This document shows positions 1 to 5,979 of a DNA stretch of 11,589 nt, one piece after another. Origin of the DNA: Rhodospirillaceae bacterium (GTDB taxonomy: Bacteria; Pseudomonadota; Alphaproteobacteria; Rhodospirillales; 2-02-FULL-58-16); assembly GCA_013349695.1 (NCBI GenBank), contig DUZD01000067.1, positions 1 through 11,589 of the forward strand, in the 5' to 3' direction. The notes below the pieces were generated by a model, which saw only the letters and a program-made list of their open reading frames with translations, made no database searches and had not been told where the DNA came from. Each line of letters starts with the position of its first letter. The first letter of the stretch is position 1. A program made the position numbers and the translations under genes.

Positions 1-41
1 GAAACTCGCCTTTTCCAAAAGATTTGAACCGACATTCCCCA

Positions 42-282
42 GATAACCTTCAAATTCATAGCGATCACACCTTAACAAGACAAGCGGCAAAAGGGAAAGC
101 CGCTCGGCAAAGACGAAAAGAAATACAACCGCGCCCTTTCACGCATCCGGGTGAAGGTGGAGAACACCATTCGCCGCCTCAAGATATTCCGCATCCTCTG
201 CGAGCAATACCGCGACAAGCGCCTCGGATACGGCGTCAAGTTCAACATCATCGCCGGAATCGTCAATCTGAAAATGGGATAC
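42..282 (+). pseudogene. IS5-family transposase remnant (C-terminal part, frameshifted)
   Basis: This is a fragment of a DDE transposase of the IS5 type. From about 76 to 282 one frame reads KGKPLGKDEKKYNRALSRI, followed by RVKVENTIRRLKIFRILCEQ and then YRDKRLGYGVKFNIIAGI. This matches the well-conserved C-terminal end of IS5-family transposases, where the catalytic Glu lies in the RVxVEN/H segment. Upstream in that frame are stops at 25-27 and 73-75. The preceding family-like residues (DNLQIHSDHTL) are in another frame, from 42 on, so a frameshift lies near 75-100. No natural stop follows the final NLKMGY, and the frame runs on into repeat DNA. Most of the DDE domain is missing, at least within this window. 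It is therefore a dead remnant. Family assignment is by recalled sequence pattern; the exact IS cannot be named. Confidence 0.65.
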
Positions 283-283
283 T

Positions 284-314
284 GGGGACACCATAATAGC
301 CGGGGGACACCATA
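284..314 (+). repeat. Direct repeat GGGGACACCATA x2
   Basis: The 12-bp sequence GGGGACACCATA occurs at 284-295 and again at 303-314, immediately after the transposase remnant. On the other strand it reads TATGGTGTCCCC, which resembles the core of the TATGCTGTCACCG repeat about 50 bp further on. The two look like related members of one short interspersed palindromic family in opposite orientations. The rest of the 283-424 gap holds repeat DNA and no gene. Confidence 0.55.
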
Positions 315-337
315 CGCATTTAATTTCCTATATCCTG

Positions 338-395
338 ATATTGGAATTAAGTATGCTGTCACCGAATTTCCCACCGAGTTTTCCACCGAATATCC
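338..395 (+). repeat. Short interspersed repeat, copy A (AATTAAGTATGCTGTCACC)
   Basis: The 29 bp at 344-372 are identical to 5951-5979, and 27 of them recur inverted at 5868-5894. The first 21 bp (338-358) match a decayed copy at 9476-9496 at 18 of 21 positions. The tail continues as a degenerate tandem of a CACCGAATTTCC-like unit (about 362-395). This copy sits between the IS5 remnant and the 3' end of ilvC. The short size, the inverted pairing elsewhere and the intergenic placement fit REP-like or miniature mobile repeats. No transposase for it is visible here. Confidence 0.75.
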
Positions 396-424
396 AAGGG
401 AGGCGGTTCCGCGAAGGTCGGCTT

Positions 425-1444
425 CTAATTCTTCGACTTATCGACCAGCTTGTCCTTGCCGATCCACGGCATCATGGCGCGCAGCTTCTCGCCCATCCGT
501 TCGATTTCGTGGCCGGCGGCGCGGCGGCGCATGGCCTTGAAGCTGGGCTGGCCGGCGCCGCATTCCGACATCCATTGGCTGGTGAAACGGCCCGATTGAA
601 TGTCGTCGAGGATCTCCTTCATGCGGCTCCTGACGGAAGCGTCGATGAGCCGCGGACCCGAGCAGTAATCGCCATATTCGGCGGTGTTGGAAATCGAATA
701 GCGCATGTTGGCGATGCCGCCCTCGTAAATCAGATCGACGATCAGCTTGACCTCGTGGACGCACTCGAAATAGGCCATTTCCGGCGCGTAGCCGGCCTCG
801 ATCAAGGTTTCGTAGCCGGCCTCGATCAATGACGTCAGGCCGCCGCATAGCACCGCCTGCTCGCCGAAGAGGTCGGTTTCGCATTCCTCGCGGAAGGTGG
901 TCTCGATGACGCCGGCGCGGCCGGCGCCGAGGGCCGAGGCGTAAGCGAGGGCGACCTCGAGGGCGTTGCCGGTGGCGTCTTGCTCGATCGCCACCAAGGA
1001 CGGCACGCCGGCGCCGCGCAGGTATTCGGAGCGCACCGTATGCCCCGGCCCCTTGGGGGCGATCATGAAGACATCAAGATCGGGGCGCGGCTCGATCAGC
1101 CGGAAATGGATGTTGAGCCCATGGGCGAACGCCAACGCCGCGCCTTTCTTCATGTTGCCGTGGAGATGGCCGCCGTAGAGTTGCGATTGCAACTCATCGG
1201 GGACCAGGACCATCACCACGTCGGCCCACTTGGCGGCCTCGGCCGGAGTCAGCACCTTCAGTTTCTCGGCCTTTGCCTTGTCGGCGCTGGCCGATCCCTG
1301 GCGCAACGCCACGCGGATATCCTTGACGCCGCTGTCGCGCAGATTGAGCGCATGTGCGTGACCCTGGCTGCCATAGCCGACGACGGCCACCTTTTTCGAC
1401 TGGATCAGTCTAACGTCGGCGTCTCGATCGTAATAAACTCGCAT
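425..1444 (-). CDS. ilvC: Ketol-acid reductoisomerase (class I)
   Basis: IlvC converts acetolactate and acetohydroxybutyrate to the dihydroxy acids of the valine and isoleucine pathways, using NADPH and Mg2+, in the cytoplasm. The 339-residue protein has the standard class I length. The Rossmann motif GYGSQGHAHALN is at residues 23-34, and the cofactor loop LRQGSAS (R48, S51, S53) fits NADPH preference. H108 matches the catalytic His. The metal and substrate residues D191, E195, E227, E231 and S252 of the knotted C-terminal domain are all present. The start is ATG at 1444; upstream in-frame codons would only add non-homologous sequence overlapping ilvN. A GAAAGGG stretch precedes the start. 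It is the last gene of ilvB-ilvN-ilvC, 43 bp after ilvN. Residues 206-219 (LIEAGYETLIEAGY) are encoded by two nearly identical 24-bp units. Confidence 0.97.
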   Translation of the reverse strand: MRVYYDRDADVRLIQSKKVAVVGYGSQGHAHALNLRDSGVKDIRVALRQGSASADKAKAEKLKVLTPAEAAKWADVVMVLVPDELQSQLYGGHLHGNMKKGAALAFAHGLNIHFRLIEPRPDLDVFMIAPKGPGHTVRSEYLRGAGVPSLVAIEQDATGNALEVALAYASALGAGRAGVIETTFREECETDLFGEQAVLCGGLTSLIEAGYETLIEAGYAPEMAYFECVHEVKLIVDLIYEGGIANMRYSISNTAEYGDYCSGPRLIDASVRSRMKEILDDIQSGRFTSQWMSECGAGQPSFKAMRRRAAGHEIERMGEKLRAMMPWIGKDKLVDKSKN

Positions 1445-1487
1445 GTTCTGGCCCTTTCGGATGAACTCCCAGGATGTAGGCAGCGGA

Positions 1488-2003
1488 TTACAAAGCGGCG
1501 GCGCCGCGGGCGATGGCGGCGACGCCCGTGCGCGCCACGTCGACCAGGCCCAATGGCGCCATGAGATCGACGAAGGCATCCAGCTTGCCGGTGTCGCCGA
1601 CGATTTCGAAAACGAAGGACGAGTTGGTGCTGTCGACCACGCGGGCTCGGAAGATGTCGGCGATGCGCAAGGATTCGACCCTGTTTTCGCCGCTGCCCTG
1701 GACCTTTACCAAGGCCAGTTCCCGTTTCACGAAAGGGCCTTCCACCGTCAGGTCGCTGACCCTGTGGACCGGGATCAAACGTTCGAGTTGGGCCTTGATT
1801 TGTTCGATGATCATTGGCGTCCCCGAGGTGACGATGGTGATGCGGGACAGGCTCTCGCTATGCTTCACCTCGGCGACGGTCAGGCTTTCGATGTTGTAGC
1901 CGCGCCCCGAGAACAGCCCGATGACGCGGGCCAGAACGCCGGGCTCGTTATTGACGAGAATGGCGATAGTGTGGAACTGAATGTTTTCGTCGGTGGCTGT
2001 CAC
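1488..2003 (-). CDS. ilvN: Acetolactate synthase small (regulatory) subunit
   Basis: This is the regulatory subunit of acetohydroxyacid synthase, which stimulates the catalytic subunit and confers feedback inhibition, typically by valine. An N-terminal ACT domain is clear: FHTIAILVNNEPGVLARVIG (10-29) followed by FSGRGYNIESLTV (31-43). A C-terminal ALS small-subunit domain covers about residues 82-165 and ends in DVARTGVAAIARG. I chose the GTG at 2003 (171 aa, MTATDENIQ...) because a strong GGGGGAG site at 2012-2018 lies 8 nt upstream of it. An earlier in-frame GTG at 2012 overlaps that site and is less likely. Spacing is 48 bp from ilvB and 43 bp to ilvC, consistent with one transcript. The length is typical for alphaproteobacterial IlvN/IlvH. 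Confidence 0.95.
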   Translation of the reverse strand: MTATDENIQFHTIAILVNNEPGVLARVIGLFSGRGYNIESLTVAEVKHSESLSRITIVTSGTPMIIEQIKAQLERLIPVHRVSDLTVEGPFVKRELALVKVQGSGENRVESLRIADIFRARVVDSTNSSFVFEIVGDTGKLDAFVDLMAPLGLVDVARTGVAAIARGAAAL

Positions 2004-2051
2004 GAACGGCACTCCCCCAATATTAGCACTAGCTTGCGGCGGGCCACGGCG

Positions 2052-3803
2052 TCAAGCCAGGACAACGTCTTCTCCGGTTTCCGCCAGATCGGGTTCCTTG
2101 GGGCCCAGGATCATCTCGTGGTGGCAGGCGCCGGCGGCGATCATCGGAAAAACGTTCTCCGTCGGGTCGATCGGAAGATTGGCGAGAACGGCGCCGTCAT
2201 GAGCGAGCATTTTCTTGATCAGGCCGTCGACCTCGTCCGGCCGCTCGGCTTGCAAACCCATGGCGCCATAGGCTTCCGCCAGCTTGACAAAGTCCGGATC
2301 GCCTTGGTAGCGGCTTTCCGAATAGCGTTTGCCGTAGAACAGCTCCTGCCACTGGCGGACCATTCCCATGTAGCCGTTGTTGAGGAGGAGGATCTTGATC
2401 GGCAACCGGTACTGGCTGATGGTGGCGAGTTCCTGCAGGTTCATCTGCAAGGAGCCCTCGCTGGTGACGACGATGACCAGCGCCTCGGGATGGGCGATCT
2501 GGACGCCGACGGCGGCCGGCAGGCCGTAGCCCATGGTGCCGAGGCCGCCCGACGTCATCAGCCGGTTCGGTTTTTCGAAATGGATGTATTGCGCCGTCCA
2601 CATTTGATGCTGACCGACGTCGGTGGTGACATAAACGTCGCGATCCTTGATTTCCGCCTGCAACCGCTGGAGGATGTATTGGGGTTTGGCGAGCTTGCCG
2701 TTGTTGCCGTAGCTCAGGCATTTCCTCGCCCGCCAGCCATCGATTTTCTTCCACCAGCTTTTCAGCGCCGTGTCCTTGGCGGGGGTTGGCTTCCATGCCT
2801 TGATCATGTCTTCGAGGACCAGTCCGGCGTCGCCGACGATGGCGATATCGACAAGCACGTTCTTGTTGATCGACGACGGATCGATATCGACATGGATCTT
2901 CTTGGCCTCGGGCGCGAACCCGTCGAGCTTGCCGGTCACCCGGTCGTCGAAGCGGGCGCCGACGTTGAGCATGACGTCGCAATGGTGCATGGCCAGGTTG
3001 GCTTCGTATGTGCCGTGCATGCCGAGCATGCCCAGGAAGTGCTTGTCGGAAGCCGGCAAAGCCCCCAACCCCATCAGCGTCAGCGTACATGGAAAGCCGG
3101 TGGCGTGGACCAGCCGTTCGAGGCGGGCGGACGCCGCCGGACCGGCATTGATGACCCCGCCGCCGGCGTAGATGATCGGCCGCTTGGCCCCGGCCATCAG
3201 CTTCACCGCTCTGTCGATCAGCCCGATATCGCCTTTGACCCTTGGCTGGTAGCTCTTGATGCGGACCTTGTCCGGCCCGACATAGACCCCGCGGGCGTTG
3301 ACCACGTCCTTGGGCAGATCGACCACCACCGGTCCGGGGCGGCCATGGGTGGCGATGTAAAACGCCTCGTGCAGGACGCGGGCAAGGTCATCGACGTCCT
3401 TGACCAGGTTGTTGTGCTTGGTGCAGGATCGGGTGATACCCGTGGTATCGGCCTCTTGGAAGGCGTCGTTGCCGATCAACGCCGTCGGCACCTGGCCGGT
3501 GATGCAGACGACCGGGATGCTATCCATCAAGGCGTCGGTGAGACCGGTGACCGTATTGGTGGCGCCGGGGCCCGATGTCACCAGGACCACGCCCGGCTTG
3601 CCCGTCGAACGGGCGTAACCTTCCGCCGCGTGCACGGCCGCTTGCTCGTGCCGGGTCAGCACGTGCCGCAGGCGGTTCTGTTTGTAGATTTCATCGTAAA
3701 GGGAAAGAGTGACACCGCCGGGATAGCCGAAAACCACCTCCACGCCCTGGTCCTTGAGGGCCCGCAAGAAAATTTCCGCTCCCGTTAATTTTTTCTTTGC
3801 CAT
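2052..3803 (-). CDS. ilvB: Acetolactate synthase large (catalytic) subunit
   Basis: A ThDP-dependent acetohydroxyacid synthase catalytic subunit that condenses pyruvate with pyruvate or 2-oxobutyrate, the first common step to valine and isoleucine. It has 583 residues, counted from the ATG at 3803, which has GAGAAGG upstream; an in-frame TTG 12 bp earlier is less likely. Visible family marks are GYPGG (26-30), the catalytic glutamate in RHEQAAVHAAEGYAR (E53), the central FAD-region motif VGARFDDRVTGK (281-292), and the C-terminal ThDP/Mg motif. That motif reads TSEGS (E449), with NN at 475-476, where many family members have GDGS. A Glu at this position is, from memory, usual in alphaproteobacterial homologues. 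W485 in MVRQWQ corresponds to the residue linked to 2-oxobutyrate preference. It could equally be named ilvI. It is first in the ilvBNC operon, 105 bp after miaA. Confidence 0.96.
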   Translation of the reverse strand: MAKKKLTGAEIFLRALKDQGVEVVFGYPGGVTLSLYDEIYKQNRLRHVLTRHEQAAVHAAEGYARSTGKPGVVLVTSGPGATNTVTGLTDALMDSIPVVCITGQVPTALIGNDAFQEADTTGITRSCTKHNNLVKDVDDLARVLHEAFYIATHGRPGPVVVDLPKDVVNARGVYVGPDKVRIKSYQPRVKGDIGLIDRAVKLMAGAKRPIIYAGGGVINAGPAASARLERLVHATGFPCTLTLMGLGALPASDKHFLGMLGMHGTYEANLAMHHCDVMLNVGARFDDRVTGKLDGFAPEAKKIHVDIDPSSINKNVLVDIAIVGDAGLVLEDMIKAWKPTPAKDTALKSWWKKIDGWRARKCLSYGNNGKLAKPQYILQRLQAEIKDRDVYVTTDVGQHQMWTAQYIHFEKPNRLMTSGGLGTMGYGLPAAVGVQIAHPEALVIVVTSEGSLQMNLQELATISQYRLPIKILLLNNGYMGMVRQWQELFYGKRYSESRYQGDPDFVKLAEAYGAMGLQAERPDEVDGLIKKMLAHDGAVLANLPIDPTENVFPMIAAGACHHEMILGPKEPDLAETGEDVVLA

Positions 3804-3908
3804 CGTCCTTCTCAATTCAGGTTACGGATTTCGGCCAACAACGCTTCGCGCCCACCAAACGTGGCATGCTCTTGGCCGGTCTGAAAAACGGGCCAAACTA
3901 GACTTTCA
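3804..3908 (-). promoter_or_regulatory. miaA-ilvB gap; possible ilvB leader with competing stem-loops
   Basis: This 105-bp gap precedes ilvB. On the minus strand TTGGCC (3896-3891), GGCCAA (3877-3872) and TTGGCC (3838-3833) follow one another, so the middle block can pair with either neighbour. That would give two mutually exclusive weak stem-loops, as in attenuators. A possible 16-residue reading frame (3867 to 3817) is not obviously rich in Leu, Ile or Val. No clear T-run terminator or strong promoter is visible. GAGAAGG just before the ilvB ATG is the likely ribosome binding site. A regulatory role is inference only. Confidence 0.25.
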
Positions 3909-4862
3909 CTATTGCACGGTCAACAGAAACCGGCGAATAAATGAAAAGATTTTTGGGCGAAGACTTTCCGAATATTGCGCGGACAGGATCCAGGCCCCGG
4001 CTCCCTGGGTGCGCAACCAAGTCAGCTGACGCTTAACGTAGTTGCGGGTCGCCCGTTTGGCGGCGCCGACGGCTTCTTCCAGGCTTGCTTCCCCGCGCAA
4101 GTGGCGGCTCAGTTCCGGCACGCCGACGGCCTTCAACGCCGGCCGGCCCGGAGCAAGACCCAAGGCGGTCAAGGCCTTGACCTCGTCAACGGCGCCGGCG
4201 GCGATCATCAGGTCGAAACGGGCGTCGCAGGCGGCGTAGAGCCGCCGCCGGGGCGGGATGAGAGCGATGGTGGCGAAGCGGGCGCTAGGAGCCGTTGCCG
4301 GCGCCGTTTCGTCCTGCCAATCGGCGAGCGGCCGCCCTGTCGCCCGCGCCACTTCGAAGGCGCGGATCAAGCGCTGGCTGTCGCCGGCCGGCAGTTTCTC
4401 CGCCGCCTCGGGATCCAGTTTCGCCAGTTCGGCGCGGAACGCCTCGCCGCCCAGACTGGCGTGCAGCGTCCGGGCCTCGGCGCGGATGTCCTCGCCAATA
4501 TCCGGTACTTCGGCCAAGCCCCCGGTCAACGCCTTGAGATAGAGCCCGGTGCCGCCGACAACGATGGGCAAGCTGCTTCGCGAATGCGCCGCCTCGATTT
4601 CGGCGGCCGCCATGCGCAGCCAGCGTCCGGCCGAACACGGTTCCGACGCCGGCAAGACGCCGAACAGCTTATGGGAAACCCGTGCCTCGGCCTCCGCTGA
4701 CGGCCGCGCCGTCAGAATCCTGAGCTCGCGGTAGACCTGCATGGAATCGGCGTTGATCACCGTGCCGGCGAAGGCGCCGGCGGCATCCAAGGCGAGGGCC
4801 GACTTGCCGCTGGCCGTGGGACCGGCGATGACGAGGACGGGAGGAAGGTTTTCGGAAGTCAT
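3909..4862 (-). CDS. miaA: tRNA dimethylallyltransferase
   Basis: MiaA transfers a dimethylallyl group to N6 of adenosine 37 in tRNAs that read codons beginning with U, a cytoplasmic step that supports decoding. The 317-residue protein shows the P-loop GPTASGKS (14-21), INADSMQVYREL with the family D-S-x-Q (39-42), and VVGGTGLYLKAL around 101-112. DSQRLIRAFEV starts near 161, and the tRNA-binding C-terminal TRNYVKRQLTWLR is also present. The start is ATG 4862; a TTG three codons earlier is possible, and neither has a clear Shine-Dalgarno. The expected HH(L/R)-like segment after the D-S-x-Q region appears as SHKLFG, a mild variant. It is upstream of ilvB on the same strand, and immediately downstream of the 266-bp fold-back element, whose edge is only 25 bp from the start codon. 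Confidence 0.96.
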   Translation of the reverse strand: MTSENLPPVLVIAGPTASGKSALALDAAGAFAGTVINADSMQVYRELRILTARPSAEAEARVSHKLFGVLPASEPCSAGRWLRMAAAEIEAAHSRSSLPIVVGGTGLYLKALTGGLAEVPDIGEDIRAEARTLHASLGGEAFRAELAKLDPEAAEKLPAGDSQRLIRAFEVARATGRPLADWQDETAPATAPSARFATIALIPPRRRLYAACDARFDLMIAAGAVDEVKALTALGLAPGRPALKAVGVPELSRHLRGEASLEEAVGAAKRATRNYVKRQLTWLRTQGAGAWILSAQYSESLRPKIFSFIRRFLLTVQ

Positions 4863-4887
4863 AACGGCCAACGATTAGAGCGTATCA

Positions 4888-5153
4888 AGTGGCCCGCGTC
4901 AGCCAAATTGCACCCCTACGATCGCTTTTCCCGTCCCCTCGGTAGGAGGGGGGGCGCAGGCGATGCGGGGACATCGTCAAGCCTTCCCGACGCCCCGAGG
5001 GGACGGGAAAAGCGACCCTTCGGGCGGTCTTGCGAGGCTTCCGGACGTCGTCGCGCGCCGCTTGTGGTGCACAGACACCACGGCGCAACGCGCTCCTAGC
5101 CGGAAACCTCGCAAGACCGTCGTAGGGGTGCAATTTGGCTGACGCGGGCCACT
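4888..5153. repeat. 266-bp nested inverted-repeat (fold-back) element 1
   Basis: The ends, 4888-4920 and 5121-5153, are perfect 33-bp inverted repeats. Directly inside are two adjacent hairpins. The first pairs 4922-4942 with 4995-5015 (21 of 21), and the second pairs 5025-5044 with 5100-5119 (19 of 20). Each loop has its own small hairpin: CGATG/CATCG at 4961-4965 and 4972-4976, and GTGGTG/CACCAC at 5064-5069 and 5076-5081. The stems abut, so either strand could fold into a three-way junction. It holds no credible ORF and fills almost the whole miaA-response regulator gap, 15 bp after one gene and 25 bp before the other. It is either a MITE-like non-autonomous element or a structured RNA. 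No target-site duplication was recognised at its edges. Confidence 0.85.
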
Positions 5154-5168
5154 CGTTTGGCCGCCGCC

Positions 5169-5846
5169 TCAATCCGGCCACAGGACATAACCCTTGCCGC
5201 GGACGGTCTGCAGATAGCGGGGCAGTTTCGGATCCTGCTCGATCTTGCGGCGAAGCCGGGTGACTTGTACATCGACGGCGCGGCGGCCGGCGCCGGTATT
5301 CAAGCTCAGTTCCTCGCGGCTGAGGATGGAACCGGGCTTTTCGGCCAACTTCCGCAGCAACGCCGCCTCGACCTCGGTCAGGCGGACCGGCACGCCGTCG
5401 CGGCGGAGCTCGTCACGGGCGAGGTCGAAGGTGACGCGGCCCAAGCGCACCTCGGGTGGAATCTCGGGGCGCCGGGGCAGCCGGCGCAAAATGCTGTGAA
5501 TGCGCAGCACAAGCTCCCTCGGCTCGAAGGGCTTGGCGAGATAGTCGTCGGCGCCTTTCTCCAGTCCCTCGATGCGATCCCCGGGTTCGCCCATGGCGGT
5601 CAGCATGAGGATCGGCACATTGCTTGTCGTGCGAAAGGATTTGGTGAAATCGAGGCCGGTCTCGCCGGGCATCATCAAGTCCAGCACGATCAGGTCGAAA
5701 GCGAGGTTTTCCAGCTTGCCGCGCGCATCCGCGGCATCGGACGCGGTGACGACGAAAAAGCCGTTCTCGCTCAGATACTTGCGCAGAAGCTCGCGCAGGC
5801 GGACGTCGTCGTCGACGACCAGGATATGGGGTAAATCGCTGTCCAT
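5169..5846 (-). CDS. OmpR-family response regulator (PetR-like)
   Basis: A two-component response regulator of 225 residues. The N-terminal receiver domain (about 5-118) has the acidic pair D13/D14 in ILVVDDD, phospho-acceptor D56 in IVLDLMMPGE, T83 in MLTA, and K105 in YLAKPF. The C-terminal OmpR/PhoB winged helix runs from about residue 128 to the end and includes LTEVEAALLRKLAEKPG, AVDVQVTRLRRKIEQD and TVRGKGYVLWPD. The ATG at 5846 is chosen over a TTG at 5861 because it fits homologues, although no strong ribosome site is visible. No histidine kinase is adjacent. In Rhodobacter a MarR-type PetP gene lies next to PetR. Here the corresponding MarR gene is 3.7 kb upstream on the same strand, with the restriction-modification gene between them. 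The PetR assignment is inference from context and similarity; the OmpR family is certain. Confidence 0.93.
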   Translation of the reverse strand: MDSDLPHILVVDDDVRLRELLRKYLSENGFFVVTASDAADARGKLENLAFDLIVLDLMMPGETGLDFTKSFRTTSNVPILMLTAMGEPGDRIEGLEKGADDYLAKPFEPRELVLRIHSILRRLPRRPEIPPEVRLGRVTFDLARDELRRDGVPVRLTEVEAALLRKLAEKPGSILSREELSLNTGAGRRAVDVQVTRLRRKIEQDPKLPRYLQTVRGKGYVLWPD

Positions 5847-5867
5847 GACGGTACCGGCCAATAATCA

Positions 5868-5979
5868 GAAATTCGGTGACAGCATACTTAATTCAAATAT
5901 CGGAGGTTGGCTAATTTCCATCCCTGTCCGTGGAAGGAGGCGTGAATTACGAATTAAGTATGCTGTCACCGAATTTCCC
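5868..5979. repeat. Inverted pair of the AATTAAGTATGCTGTCACC repeat (copies B and C)
   Basis: Copy B (5868-5894, minus) and copy C (5951-5977, plus) are perfect 27-bp inverted repeats separated by 56 bp, and they could form a long hairpin. The loop contains a smaller hairpin, TTCCA (5916-5920) with TGGAA (5931-5935). Copy C is identical over 29 bp to copy A at 344-372. The palindrome lies between the restriction-modification gene and the response regulator and overlaps the last codons and stop of the former. It could act as a transcription barrier between the two, but no T-run follows it. Confidence 0.85.

Noticed and set aside
787..829. 19-bp direct repeat with 24-bp period inside ilvC
   Set aside because: It encodes LIEAGYETLIEAGY, an internal similarity conserved in IlvC proteins, so it is not an insertion.
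341..832. 163-codon plus-strand frame beginning MELSMLSPNFP
   Set aside because: It begins in repeat copy A and then runs antisense to ilvC; the peptide is the translated repeat.
1443..3788. 781-codon plus-strand open frame antisense to ilvN and ilvB
   Set aside because: It lies opposite two certain genes; long antisense frames are expected in GC-rich DNA, and it has no recognisable domain.
3817..3867. Possible 16-residue leader peptide before ilvB (minus strand)
   Set aside because: No ribosome site and no enrichment for Leu, Ile or Val, so it cannot be supported as an attenuator peptide.
4885..5181. 98-codon minus-strand and 63-codon plus-strand frames in the miaA-response regulator gap
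   Set aside because: They translate the hairpin arms of the fold-back element and show no protein-like features.
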